DNA of 64,000 bases from Acidobacteriota bacterium (GTDB taxonomy: Bacteria > Acidobacteriota > Terriglobia > Terriglobales > Acidobacteriaceae), in the NCBI GenBank assembly GCA_013289875.1, contig JABCZC010000021.1, positions 1 to 64,000 on the forward strand. The letters run 5' to 3'. A model generated the notes under the pieces. It was not told the DNA's origin. It saw only the letters and a program-made list of their open reading frames with translations, and ran no database searches. The translations under genes were made by a program, and so were the position numbers. Numbering within the stretch: position 1 is the first letter of the stretch; each line of letters starts with the position of its first letter. Shown in pieces: positions 19,220 to 27,315 of this stretch.

Positions 19220-19651
19220 ATGCGGCATTTGCGGAAGACGAAACTTCACAGCGTACGGTGGATCGTGCTCGCCCTGTTGATCGGCTGTTGCGTAAACTCC
19301 TGGGCAAGCAGCAGGAGCCAGGCCTACAATCTGCCGCTCCCCAGGACAACCGGAACGCCCGAAGAGCTGGTAGCGCGCGTCAGCGTGGGGCCGCTCAAGC
19401 GGGATCTTCGCATCATCGTGCGTATCCGAAACGGCGAGATCGCCGGAACCATCTCCCCCTATGGTGCTCAGGCGCGGCAGGGTCCTGCCGTCTACACCAT
19501 TCCGATTCCGGCGAGTGCAGCTCAAGGAGACGACGTCCTACTGCTGGTCGAGGTGGAACAGAAAGGCGCCGAAACGCGCCCACCCACCGCGCAGGAAGTC
19601 CAAGGCATCAAGCTGGCTTACGTTCCTGTCACACAATCTGAGACGAAATAG
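19220..19651 (+). CDS. Small secreted protein, possible stand-alone copy of the tyrosinase C-terminal domain
   Basis: 143 residues from the ATG at 19220. The N-terminal hydrophobic stretch WIVLALLIGCCVNSWASS looks like a Sec signal. The mature part has the strand pattern LVARVSVGPLKRDLRIIVRI ... GPAVYTIPIPASA ... DDVLLLVEVE. The tyrosinase upstream ends with VFARVTIQSP ... FNVFV ... STFTVPISDAL ... LRIVVV, which matches in order and spacing. I infer a free-standing relative of that domain, possibly a maturation or inhibitory partner. No named family is recognised. It is co-transcribed with the tyrosinase. Confidence 0.65.
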   Translation: MRHLRKTKLHSVRWIVLALLIGCCVNSWASSRSQAYNLPLPRTTGTPEELVARVSVGPLKRDLRIIVRIRNGEIAGTISPYGAQARQGPAVYTIPIPASAAQGDDVLLLVEVEQKGAETRPPTAQEVQGIKLAYVPVTQSETK

Positions 19652-19878
19652 CTGCTTACATTAATTGCTAAGTCGAAAACAACGTCCTCAGTGCTGCGCC
19701 ATCCATTTTGCAACCGCAAGCCGCACCATTATCATCACAGCGGAGCACTTTACAGCATTTCGGAATTAAAGTGCCCGTCGGAAATCGCGCTGGGTCGCCG
19801 CTCCCTACTGGTCGCGTCGACTTCAAGGCGTGCGTTCCGGATGGGGCAATTCTGAAATGCGATCAGGAGAGCAATCAA

Positions 19879-20913
19879 ATGCGAGTAGGTCTGTTAACGG
19901 GCGGCGGAGACTGCCCTGGTCTGAACGCCGTGATCCATGCGGTGGTGAAAAAGGGAATTAACCACTACGGCGACGAGTTCGTCGGCTTTCTTGAAGGCTG
20001 GCGCGGGGTGCTGGACAACGCCACCATTCCGTTGACGCTCGAAAGAGTGGACGGCATTTTGACGCTTGGCGGCACCATCCTGCGCACTTCGCGAACCAAC
20101 GTGCGCAAGATCGAAGGCGGCATCGAGAAGTGCGTCGCCAACCTCAAGGCCAACAAGCTCGACGCGCTCATTGCCATCGGCGGCGACGACACGCAGTCGG
20201 TGACAAATGCGCTCATCGAGGCCGGCGTGCCCGGCGTCGGCGTACCCAAGACCATTGACAACGACCTCAATGGGACCGACGTCTGCTTCGGCTTCGATAC
20301 CGCGGTAAGCATTGCCACCGAGGCGGTTGACCGCTTGCACACCACCGCCGAGGCCCACAATCGCGTCATCGTCTGCGAGGTGATGGGTCGCGACGCCGGC
20401 TGGATCGCCCTCACCGCGGGCGTGGCCGGAAATGCGCACGTCGTCCTGGTGCCTGAGAAGCCCATCGACCTGGATCACGTCTGCGCGCTGCTCAAGTACA
20501 ACCACGCCCACGGCAAGAAGTACGGCATCGTAGTAGTGGCGGAGGGCGCGAAGCTTCCCGACTCCGCTCAGGCCACAGTTGGCGGCAAGGTCGACTCATT
20601 CGGACATGCGCGCTTGAGCGGCATCGGCCAGGCGCTGGCTGAAGAGATCGAGAAGCGGACCGGCTACGAAACGCGCTCCGTCAATCTTGGCCACACGCAG
20701 CGCGGAGGCACTCCCTCCGCCTATGACCGCATGCTGGCCACGCGCTACGGCCTGGCCGCCATCGACCTGGCGCATCACGGCCAGTTCGGCCGCCTGGTTG
20801 TTCTGCATGGAACCAAAATCGAGAGCATTCCGCTGGCCGAGGCGATCTCGACAAACCGCACCGTGGACGACAGCTTCCTCGAGATCCTGAGCGGTCTGGA
20901 GCCAAAGCTGTAA
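19879..20913 (+). CDS. 6-phosphofructokinase, predicted pyrophosphate-dependent
   Basis: 344 residues from the ATG at 19879, with AGGAGA upstream; the longer open frame is non-coding leader. Typical motifs are GLLTGGGDCPGLNAVI, the catalytic PKTIDND and the fructose-6-phosphate site MGRDAGWIA. The phosphoryl-donor site reads GGDDT with aspartate at residue 104, and PKTIDND puts lysine at 124. In this family Gly104/Gly124 marks ATP enzymes, and Asp104 with Lys124 marks PPi-dependent enzymes. It would therefore phosphorylate fructose 6-phosphate reversibly with PPi. It is followed by a strong hairpin terminator. Confidence 0.93.
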   Translation: MRVGLLTGGGDCPGLNAVIHAVVKKGINHYGDEFVGFLEGWRGVLDNATIPLTLERVDGILTLGGTILRTSRTNVRKIEGGIEKCVANLKANKLDALIAIGGDDTQSVTNALIEAGVPGVGVPKTIDNDLNGTDVCFGFDTAVSIATEAVDRLHTTAEAHNRVIVCEVMGRDAGWIALTAGVAGNAHVVLVPEKPIDLDHVCALLKYNHAHGKKYGIVVVAEGAKLPDSAQATVGGKVDSFGHARLSGIGQALAEEIEKRTGYETRSVNLGHTQRGGTPSAYDRMLATRYGLAAIDLAHHGQFGRLVVLHGTKIESIPLAEAISTNRTVDDSFLEILSGLEPKL

Positions 20914-20942
20914 GACAATCTGTAACAGCAATTCGATGTATA

Positions 20943-20971
20943 AAGCAGCCGGCCAACCTGTCCGGCTGCTT
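20943..20971 (+). terminator. Hairpin terminator downstream of the phosphofructokinase
   Basis: AAGCAGCCGG (20943-20952) and CCGGCTGCTT (20962-20971) form a perfect 10-bp stem with a 9-base loop, 30 bases after the stop codon. The downstream U-tract is weak (TTCTGC), so termination may be partly factor-dependent. Confidence 0.75.
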
Positions 20972-21130
20972 CTGCATAGGAGTGAGTCATTAGAAACGAA
21001 TCAAGGCGGCTAACACACAACCTCTTGTGTCCGTGAAAGAGTGCCACTCTACCGATACGAATTTTCGCGGTATCTCAGCAAAACTCGTGCGACAAAAAGC
21101 TGAATCTTCCCATAAACTTACTAAAACTCC

Positions 21131-21160
21131 TTGAACAAGGTGGTCAAAACACGGTATAAG
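21131..21160 (+). promoter_or_regulatory. Candidate promoter for the HTH gene
   Basis: TTGAAC (21131-21136) and TATAAG (21155-21160) are separated by 18 bases and lie about 60 bases ahead of the ATG at 21221. Both hexamers are close to consensus. Confidence 0.5.
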
Positions 21161-21220
21161 CAGGTCGCTGGCCTAAATTTCCGCTGTTCTGAAGTCTAAA
21201 ACGAAAAGACGGAGCGCCCT

Positions 21221-21514
21221 ATGAAATCCTCCACCGTACGCGTGAGCGAGATTCGGGAAGTAATGGACATCCGGCAGGCTTCGAACTATCTCGGCATTAG
21301 TCCGGACACCTTGTACAAATATGCCTCGGAAGCCTTCATTCCGGCATTTAAGCTGGGCAACCGCTGGCGCTTCAAGAAATCCCGTCTTGACGAATGGATG
21401 GATCAGCAATCGGGGATCTCCGCGCAGCCCGAGCCGGCACCAAAGGCCGTGCGTCCCCGCCAAAAGAAGCCAGTGCGAGGCACGCGCGCTGGATCCCGCC
21501 GCGTTGCAATGTAG
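21221..21514 (+). CDS. Helix-turn-helix DNA-binding protein, excisionase/MerR-like
   Basis: 97 residues. Residues 15-65 form a winged-HTH of the Xis/HTH_17 type: MDIRQASNYLGISPDTLYKYASEAFIPAFKLGNRWRFKKSRLDEWM. The tail is rich in Lys, Arg and Pro (PRQKKPVRGTRAGSRR) and probably contacts DNA non-specifically. Despite the family name there is no integrase or recombination gene nearby, so a small transcription factor or nucleoid-type protein is more likely than an excisionase. Confidence 0.8.
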   Translation: MKSSTVRVSEIREVMDIRQASNYLGISPDTLYKYASEAFIPAFKLGNRWRFKKSRLDEWMDQQSGISAQPEPAPKAVRPRQKKPVRGTRAGSRRVAM

Positions 21515-21657
21515 AGAATCTCCTGATTGCGTTCCAAGCGGCCCATCTTCTAGCCTCCGTTCCTACTCTCGGTATGAGCTCGCACGTTTCCGGGCTTCTA
21601 TCACAGCGGGTGATTTTCGCCGCAGCCGCAGTTAGTCTGGATAGGGAGGCAGATGCA

Positions 21658-22266
21658 TTGAGCGCTGGTCCGGAGAGCATGCTGGCTTTGAAAAACGACC
21701 CGACACTGATCCCGCAGTTCTCTGTGCGTAACCGGATATCGCGCGTCTTGTGGAGCATATGTTACGTGCTGCTCTACCGGACTTCGCCCCGGCCTTTTCA
21801 TGCGTGGAGAGCCATGCTGCTGCGAGCGTTTGGCGCAAAGATCGGTCCAGCGTGCCATTTCTATCCCAAAGGCAAGATATGGTCGCCGTGGAATCTCACC
21901 TGCGAGGACCGCGTAACCCTGGCCGACGATGCGGAACTGTACAACCCGGCTCCGCTCTTTCTGGGGTCGCACGCGATTGTCTCGCAGGGGGCATATATCT
22001 GCGGAGCAACCCACTTGTACAACGAGGCCTCATTCCGGTTGGTCTCTTTCCCCATGCGGCTGGGTGCTCATTCGTGGATCTGCGCGCGCGCTGCCGTGAA
22101 TCCCGGCGTGAATGTAGGTGAGGGAGCGATTCTGGCGCTCGGCTCGATCGCCACGAAGGACTTGGACCCCTTCGGAATCTACGCGGGCGTGCCCGCACGC
22201 AAGGTCAAGGAGAGATCGCGCGCCGCCGTCCCTGGCGGCCACGGAGAAGCCCATCCTGCCCTCTGA
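21658..22266 (+). CDS. Hexapeptide-repeat acetyltransferase, WcaF/CysE-like
   Basis: About 202 residues. Motifs of the WcaF-type O-acetyltransferases are present: FHAWRAMLLRAFGAKIGPACHFYPKGKIWSPWNL, then left-handed beta-helix hexapeptides (ADDAELYN, GSHAIVSQGAYICGATHLYN, GAHSWICARAAVNPGVNVGEGAILALGSIATKDLDP, YAGVPARKVKE). The enzyme acetylates a sugar hydroxyl from acetyl-CoA, typically in exopolysaccharide synthesis. Start choice: TTG at 21658 has AGGGAGG 8 bases upstream, while the ATG at 21679 has a box too close. No glycosyltransferase genes are adjacent. Confidence 0.82.
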   Translation: MSAGPESMLALKNDPTLIPQFSVRNRISRVLWSICYVLLYRTSPRPFHAWRAMLLRAFGAKIGPACHFYPKGKIWSPWNLTCEDRVTLADDAELYNPAPLFLGSHAIVSQGAYICGATHLYNEASFRLVSFPMRLGAHSWICARAAVNPGVNVGEGAILALGSIATKDLDPFGIYAGVPARKVKERSRAAVPGGHGEAHPAL

Positions 22267-22311
22267 TGCCACACCTCCCCAACGGCGAAAAGACGATAGG
22301 ATAGCCTTGCG

Positions 22312-23397
22312 ATGAATGAAGCATCTCGTCTGCGCGCGTTACGCGGCAGAATGACAAGTGAAGAAGTAGAAGCGCTCCTGGTTACGCATCTTTCCGATGT
22401 CCGGTATCTATGCGGTTTCACCGGATCAAACGCCGTGCTCGCCATCACCGCCTACAAAGCCGTGCTGTTCACCGACGGCCGTTACACGACGCAGGCCCGG
22501 CAGGAAACGCAGGCAGCGCGAATGTCTATCTCGAAAAGATCCGTGCTCAAGGATGCGTGCATACTGCTCGAATCCTCCGCGAAGCACGTGAGCTACGATC
22601 CCGAGCACACGACTGTTTCTGACCTATCAGCGATGCGGTCGGCAATCAGCTCCGGTAAGCGGCGTGGATTCTTCTCTCCGCTCAAGGGCCCCATTGTCTC
22701 CGAGCTGCGCATGGTCAAGGACGCCGACGAACTGAGGCGCATGACAGCGGCGGCCAGCCTTGGAAATCGCGTCTTCAACGCCACGTTGCCTCACATCCAG
22801 TCACGCATACCCGAGAGCGAAATTGCCGCCTCCCTCGAATTCTTCGCGCGCAGCATGGGAGCCGAAGGCATGTCGTTTGAAACCATCGTGGCTTCCGGAT
22901 CGCGGTCGGCGTTGCCGCATGGCCGGGCCTCAAACCACAAGACGCCCCGCAACGGCTTCGTGACATTAGACTTCGGTGTTATCCTCAATGGTTATTGCTC
23001 GGATATGACGCGCACCGTGTACGTTGGCAGACCGAGCGCAACCGAACGCTCCGCTTATGACGCGGTGCTCGAGGCACAGCAAGCGGCGGTGGCAGCCGTT
23101 AAGCCCGGCGCAACATGCGGCGAGGTGGATGAAGCAGCCCGCGGCACGTTGCGCAAGGCAGGATTGGCAAAATATTTTACGCATTCGACCGGCCACGGCG
23201 TCGGTCTGGAGATTCATGAGAGTCCACGGATTGCCGCTGGACAAACGCTGGAGTTAAAGCCGGGTATGGTCGTCACTATCGAGCCCGGAATCTATCTGGC
23301 AGGGAAGTTTGGAATTCGCATCGAAGATATGGTCGCGGTTACGGATGACGGCAACAAAGTGTTGACGCCGGTAACGCGGACACTCATCGAATTGTAA
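22312..23397 (+). CDS. Xaa-Pro peptidase (M24 family)
   Basis: 361 residues: an N-terminal creatinase-like domain (RLRALRGRMTSEEVEALLVTHLSDVRYLCGFTGSNAV) and a C-terminal pita-bread metallopeptidase domain. The two-metal ligands are in TLDFGVILNGYCSDMTRTVYVG (two Asp), HSTGHGVGLEIHE (His), TIEPGIYL (Glu) and GIRIEDMVAVT (Glu). It cleaves residues ahead of proline in the cytoplasm. It lies 36 bases upstream of accB; a peptidase next to accBC is a common arrangement, usually with efp between them, which is missing here. Confidence 0.93.
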   Translation: MNEASRLRALRGRMTSEEVEALLVTHLSDVRYLCGFTGSNAVLAITAYKAVLFTDGRYTTQARQETQAARMSISKRSVLKDACILLESSAKHVSYDPEHTTVSDLSAMRSAISSGKRRGFFSPLKGPIVSELRMVKDADELRRMTAAASLGNRVFNATLPHIQSRIPESEIAASLEFFARSMGAEGMSFETIVASGSRSALPHGRASNHKTPRNGFVTLDFGVILNGYCSDMTRTVYVGRPSATERSAYDAVLEAQQAAVAAVKPGATCGEVDEAARGTLRKAGLAKYFTHSTGHGVGLEIHESPRIAAGQTLELKPGMVVTIEPGIYLAGKFGIRIEDMVAVTDDGNKVLTPVTRTLIEL

Positions 23398-23433
23398 GAC
23401 TGGAAACGCAATGGTCAAACGAGAGCGCAAGAG

Positions 23434-23958
23434 ATGAATTCGGAAGACATGAAAGAGCTGAAGGAACTGATCGAGTTCCTCAAAGAAAACAAGATCGGTG
23501 AGTTTGATCTGGAGCGCGGCGACCTTAAGGTGCGCATCAAATTCGCGCAAGAAGGCGGCGGAACTGACCTCGCCGGCATTGCACGACTGTTGGCTGCACA
23601 AGCCGCAGGAGCGCCTCATGCGCCGACCGTCCTGCCCGAGATCTACGCGGGCGCGTCGCCCACAACTGCTGTTGCGCCATCTGCGCAGCCCAAGGCCGAA
23701 GCCGACGACGAACCCTCGCTGCATATCGTCAAATCACCCATCGTCGGCACTTTCTACGAGTCGCCCTCGCCCGGCGCTCCGGCTTTTGTGAAGATCGGAG
23801 ACGAAGTCGAGAACGGACAGATTCTCTGCATCATCGAAGCCATGAAGCTGATGAACGAGATCGAATGCGACGCAGCAGGCGTGATCGCCAAGCGATTTGT
23901 CCAGAGCGGGCAGCCGGTCGAGTATGGCCAGGCTCTCTTTGCCGTGCGTCCCCGTTAG
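23434..23958 (+). CDS. accB: Biotin carboxyl carrier protein of acetyl-CoA carboxylase
   Basis: 174 residues. The N-terminal helix (MKELKELIEFLKENKIGEFDLERGDLKVRI) is followed by an Ala/Pro-rich linker and the biotinyl domain SPIVGTFYESPSPGAPAFVKIGD...IIEAMKLMNEIE, with the biotinylated lysine in EAMKL. It carries carboxybiotin between biotin carboxylase and the transferase for malonyl-CoA synthesis. It is followed by accC after 12 bases. Confidence 0.97.
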   Translation: MNSEDMKELKELIEFLKENKIGEFDLERGDLKVRIKFAQEGGGTDLAGIARLLAAQAAGAPHAPTVLPEIYAGASPTTAVAPSAQPKAEADDEPSLHIVKSPIVGTFYESPSPGAPAFVKIGDEVENGQILCIIEAMKLMNEIECDAAGVIAKRFVQSGQPVEYGQALFAVRPR

Positions 23959-23970
23959 GTTGACCGGAAT

Positions 23971-25329
23971 ATGTTTCGAAAAGTACTGATCGCCAATCGT
24001 GGCGAAATCGCGCTACGTGTGATCTGCGCCTGCAGGGAACTGGGCGTTCGCACCGTGGCCGTTTACAGCGAGGCCGACCGGCATTCCCTGCACGTGCGCT
24101 TTGCTGACGAAGCGATCTGCATCGGTCCGCCGCGCTCGGCCGAGAGCTACCTGAACGTTCCCGCCGTGATCAGCGCTGCTGAAATCGCCGACGTCGACGC
24201 GATCCATCCAGGCTACGGCCTTCTGAGCGAGAACGCGAACTTCGCCGAAGTCTGCCGCGCGTCGAACATCAAGTTCATCGGGCCGCCTCCTGAAGTCACT
24301 CGCCTGATGGGCGAGAAGGAGAAAGCGCGCCAGGCGATGAAGCGCGCCAAGGTTCCCATTCTGCCCGGCTCCGAGGGCGTTATCCAATCGGAAGACGAGG
24401 CTCTCGATTGGGCAAAGTCCGTGGGGTATCCCATTATCCTCAAGGCCTCCGCCGGTGGAGGCGGCCGCGGCATGCGCGTCGTCCGTTCGGCGCAGGAGCT
24501 GCCCGCGCTTTACCAGGCCGCGCACATTGAGGCAGCGAATGCCTTCGGCAACGGCGATCTCTATATGGAGAAGTTCATTGAGCGCCCGCGCCACATCGAG
24601 TTTCAGGTGCTCGCCGACCAGCACGGCAGCGTCATCTCTCTCGGCGAACGCGAATGCTCCATCCAGCGCCGGCATCAGAAGCTCATCGAGGAGGCGCCAT
24701 CGCTCCAGGTCACACAGAAGATGCGCGACGAGATCGCGAAGACCCTCAAGCGCTCGCTCGAAAATGTCGGTTATCAGAACGCCGGCACCGTCGAGTTCCT
24801 CATGGACGAGGACGGCAAGCTCTACTTCATCGAAATGAACACGCGCATTCAGGTTGAGCATCCCGTCACCGAAATGGTCACCGGCATCGACCTGGTCAAG
24901 GCCCAATTGCGCATCGCCTGCGGAGAAAGGCTTTCCAGCATTCTGCCTCATCCCATCCCGATTCGCGGCCACGCTATCGAATGCCGCGTGAACGCCGAGC
25001 ATCCTGAAAAATTCACGCCTTCAGCAGGGAAGATCACTGTCTTCAACGTGCCCGGCGGCAACGGAATCCGCGTGGACACGGCACAGTACGCCGAGGGAAT
25101 CGTGCCTCCTTACTACGACTCGCTCATCGCCAAGCTCATCGCGCACGGCAACGATCGCGAGGAGGCGATGCAGCGCATGAAGCGAGCCCTGGGCATGTTC
25201 GTCGTGGAGGGAATCCACACCACGATCCCGCTGCACAGCCGTATTTTCGAAGACGAAGAGTTCCGCGCCGGCAAGTTCGACACTAAGTTCATGGAGCGCT
25301 TCTTCGAGCGCCAGAAAGCCGCCCAGTAG
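23971..25329 (+). CDS. accC: Biotin carboxylase subunit of acetyl-CoA carboxylase
   Basis: 452 residues, full length. It has the N-terminal [18 protein letters not shown], the ATP-grasp glycine-rich loop [33 protein letters not shown] and [16 protein letters not shown] with the catalytic Arg/Glu residues. It carboxylates biotin on AccB using ATP and bicarbonate. accA and accD are not in the window. The gene order peptidase-accB-accC is a probable operon. Confidence 0.98.
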   Translation: MFRKVLIANRGEIALRVICACRELGVRTVAVYSEADRHSLHVRFADEAICIGPPRSAESYLNVPAVISAAEIADVDAIHPGYGLLSENANFAEVCRASNIKFIGPPPEVTRLMGEKEKARQAMKRAKVPILPGSEGVIQSEDEALDWAKSVGYPIILKASAGGGGRGMRVVRSAQELPALYQAAHIEAANAFGNGDLYMEKFIERPRHIEFQVLADQHGSVISLGERECSIQRRHQKLIEEAPSLQVTQKMRDEIAKTLKRSLENVGYQNAGTVEFLMDEDGKLYFIEMNTRIQVEHPVTEMVTGIDLVKAQLRIACGERLSSILPHPIPIRGHAIECRVNAEHPEKFTPSAGKITVFNVPGGNGIRVDTAQYAEGIVPPYYDSLIAKLIAHGNDREEAMQRMKRALGMFVVEGIHTTIPLHSRIFEDEEFRAGKFDTKFMERFFERQKAAQ

Positions 25330-25384
25330 CCGATATGGCCGGGGTGCCATCCTTCGCGTTCTCTCGCGAACGGTGGGCGATCAC

Positions 25385-25397
25385 GCACGAATCGTGC
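25385..25397. promoter_or_regulatory. Short palindrome ahead of the MgtC gene
   Basis: The 13-base sequence GCACGAATCGTGC is an inverted repeat with a single central base, located 38 bases before the mgtC start. A second short inverted repeat (TTCGCG/CGCGAA) lies 30 bases upstream of it. Either could be an operator or part of the accC transcript end; no U-tract follows. Confidence 0.3.
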
Positions 25398-25435
25398 TGA
25401 TGCCTACCGTGTGAAAAAGTCCTATAAATAGTTTC

Positions 25436-26170
25436 ATGACTGGCCAATGGCTCCATTGGTGGACAGATCCCGCTTCTCCCCTCCACCAGGCTTCGTATTC
25501 CCGTCTCCTGTTGGCGCTGATTCTCGGTGCGTGCGTCGGCGCGGAACGCCAGTGGCGGCAGCGCGCTGCAGGATTGCGAACCAACACGCTCGTCTGCTTT
25601 GGAGCCGCTGCCTTTGTCGATCTGGGGTTGAGGGTTGCTCCCGGAACGACGCAGGTAATCGCTTATGTGGTGTCAGGAGTAGGTTTTCTCGGCGCAGGCG
25701 CAATCATGAAAGACGGAGGCAGCGTGCGCGGGTTGAATACCGCCGCCACGCTATGGTGCTCAGCCGCCGTGGGCGCATGTGCTGGCGCGGGTGAAATGGT
25801 CGATGCTGTTTTTGTATCCGTGCTCCTCGTGGCGATTAATTCGGTGCTCCGTCCACTTTCCCGCTATATCGATCGGCGTTCCCTCGCGGTACTGGATACG
25901 AATAAGTTTTTCCGCCTGAGGCTTGTTTGCGATAAAGAGCACCAGACCGAGGCCGAATATCAAGTGACGCGTGCTATTGCCTCCAGATCCCTTGTGCTCC
26001 GTGAGTTACGAGCCGATGTGGTAGAAGACACAGACACCTCGATCGTCCAGGCCATTCTCGAATCAACGATTCACGACTCCAGCATTCTGAAAACGATGGT
26101 CGAAGAACTGCGTGCCCTTCCCTGGGCCCAATCGGTAGAGTGGACCGAGACTGTCGCCGAAGCGGAGTAG
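25436..26170 (+). CDS. MgtC/SapB family membrane protein
   Basis: 244 residues. The conserved MgtC core is clear: RLLLALILGACVGAERQWRQRAAGLRTNTLVCFGAAAFV, then VGFLGAGAIMKDGGSVRGLNTAATLWCSAAVGACAGAGE, with four to five membrane helices, followed by a soluble ACT-like C-terminal half (DKEHQTEAEYQVTRAIA, VQAILEST). MgtC relatives modulate ATP synthase, Mg2+ or phosphate homeostasis. It stands alone after the accBC operon. Confidence 0.9.
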   Translation: MTGQWLHWWTDPASPLHQASYSRLLLALILGACVGAERQWRQRAAGLRTNTLVCFGAAAFVDLGLRVAPGTTQVIAYVVSGVGFLGAGAIMKDGGSVRGLNTAATLWCSAAVGACAGAGEMVDAVFVSVLLVAINSVLRPLSRYIDRRSLAVLDTNKFFRLRLVCDKEHQTEAEYQVTRAIASRSLVLRELRADVVEDTDTSIVQAILESTIHDSSILKTMVEELRALPWAQSVEWTETVAEAE

Positions 26171-26283
26171 GACAGAGTGCGTGAGGGTCGATTACGAGGC
26201 CACTTACTGCGGATCGTCTGTGTGAAATTTGGGACTCGCGGCGAATCTTTAAAGCCTTTGAGTCTGTAACTACCGCCGTACCA

Positions 26284-26330
26284 CATTTCCACATTAAGGA
26301 CATCATTTCCACATCAAAAAATGTGTGGAA
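26284..26330. repeat. Direct repeat CATTTCCACAT x2 with an inverted partner
   Basis: CATTTCCACAT occurs at 26284-26294 and again at 26304-26314, exactly 20 bases apart (two helical turns). TGTGGAA at 26324-26330 is the inverse of the TTCCACA inside each copy, so the second copy can also form a 7-bp stem across an AT-rich loop. The arrangement suggests a dimeric protein-binding site upstream of the candidate RNA. Confidence 0.5.
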
Positions 26331-26369
26331 CCCCCTTGCTTTCTTCGAGATCGGGAGTATGCTTCAAAT

Positions 26370-26650
26370 CAACGGGAGAGAGATCTTCCAGAGGGAGAGA
26401 GTAGACAAGGAGCTGTCAGGAGAACCGGAAACGGGTCTCACGAAGCGTTCGGGAAACCGGGTGCTTTTGGATGGAACTGAGAAAACTCTTGCAACGCTGT
26501 GATTGAGGAGGAGTCTGGGAAACGCGGGTTCACGCCCGTAGGTCCTGAACGACTTCGCAGTGACAAGGCGCTGTGGCTTGGAAGCCGAACCAGGACTTCG
26601 AAAAATCGGAAGAAGGGGCGAGATCCCGCAAGGGAAATCGCCCCTTCGCT
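26370..26650 (+). ncRNA. Candidate structured non-coding RNA, family not identified
   Basis: Consecutive hairpins on the plus strand: GAGAACCG/CGGGTCTC around a GAAA tetraloop at 26420-26439 (one A-G mismatch); AAGCGTTCGG/CCGGGTGCTT around GAAA at 26443-26466 (three G-U pairs); CGGG/CCCG at 26525-26538; an 8-bp stem 26540-26547 with 26591-26598 enclosing a GGCT/AGCC hairpin; and a terminal GCAA-capped stem at 26612-26647. A weak TTGCTT-16-TATGCT promoter lies at 26336-26363. Repeated GNRA loops in otherwise non-coding DNA argue for a folded RNA. It does not carry the RNase P, SRP or tmRNA signatures I know; boundaries are approximate. Confidence 0.45.
26612..26647 (+). terminator. Strong hairpin with GCAA tetraloop
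   Basis: A perfect 10-bp stem GAAGGGGCGA/TCGCCCCTTC is continued inside a GA/AA internal loop by TCCC/GGGA capped by a GCAA tetraloop. It is followed by GCTTTGTT, a poor U-tract. It could end the candidate RNA or the long mgtC transcript. Confidence 0.6.
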
Positions 26651-26776
26651 TTGTTCCGAAGTTTCTCTCGCCTAGGTGCCAAAACCTTGAGGACAGTATC
26701 TGTCCACAGTGATCGCCGGCTTCACATTTCCTCGCGTCCTCCATTGCTATTCTGGTCGCGTCCCAAAGGAGGACTC

Positions 26777-27298
26777 ATGCCCGTCGCCGAAATGACCATT
26801 GCTGAAAAACTACTCCCCGAATTCGATACGGAGTACGCCAACACTCGAAAGTTTCTCGCCCTCGTTCCCGATGACAAGCTGACCTGGAAGCCACACGAAA
26901 AGTCCATGGAGCTGGGCCGGTTGGCCTGGCACATCTCCGACTTCCCGAGCTGGTGTGCCGGCACCCTGAAATCCGACGATCTAAAGTTCACCAGCGGCGA
27001 TGGCGAGAAGATGAAGAATGACTGGGTGGGCAAGACTCGTGAGCAGATGCTGGCCCGTTTTGACGCAGACCTGAAGGATGCTCACGCCGCCCTGCTTGCC
27101 ACCAGTGATGACGCTATGGCGCACAACTGGAAGATGGAGTGGGACGGTCAGGCAATCATTGATGAGCCCCGAATCGATGCCTATCGAAAGTGGGTCATCA
27201 ACCACATGGTTCACCACCGCGCGCAGTTGGGTGTTTATTTCCGCCTCAGCGGGATTCCGGTTCCAGGCTGCTATGGCCCGTCAGCCGACGAGATGTAG
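26777..27298 (+). CDS. DinB-family protein
   Basis: 173 residues from the ATG at 26777, which follows an AAAGGAGG box; the open frame extends further upstream but without conservation. Four-helix DinB fold with metal ligands in LAWHISDFPSWC and INHMVHHRAQLGVYFR. The segment ALVPDDKLTWKPHEKSMELGRLAWH is typical of the subgroup. It is probably a metal-dependent enzyme of unknown substrate. thiE starts 17 bases downstream. Confidence 0.87.
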   Translation: MPVAEMTIAEKLLPEFDTEYANTRKFLALVPDDKLTWKPHEKSMELGRLAWHISDFPSWCAGTLKSDDLKFTSGDGEKMKNDWVGKTREQMLARFDADLKDAHAALLATSDDAMAHNWKMEWDGQAIIDEPRIDAYRKWVINHMVHHRAQLGVYFRLSGIPVPGCYGPSADEM

Positions 27299-27315
27299 TC
27301 GAATAGACTACTTTC

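Larger units (their letters stand above)
20914..21220. other. Intergenic region of 307 bases carrying a terminator and a promoter
   Basis: It contains the hairpin terminator of the phosphofructokinase at 20943-20971 and a candidate promoter for the downstream HTH gene at 21131-21160. No coding sequence is seen between 20972 and 21130. Confidence 0.6.
26171..26776. other. Intergenic region of about 600 bases, non-coding and hairpin-rich
   Basis: Neither strand holds a convincing protein. It contains a duplicated 11-mer at 26284-26314 and a candidate structured RNA at about 26370-26650 ending in a tetraloop hairpin, both listed separately. The final 100 bases hold the upstream region and ribosome binding site of the DinB gene. 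Confidence 0.6.

Noticed and set aside
26370-26650. RNase P RNA, SRP RNA or tmRNA as the identity of the hairpin region
   Set aside because: None of the hallmark conserved motifs of these RNAs (the RNase P GAGGAAAGTCC core, the SRP domain IV loop, the tmRNA TpsiC end) was found. A 6S-like RNA cannot be excluded by eye.
26364-26744. 126-residue minus-strand frame in the intergenic region
   Set aside because: It runs through the hairpin-rich sequence, its composition follows the RNA stems, and it has no recognisable domain. Treated as non-coding.
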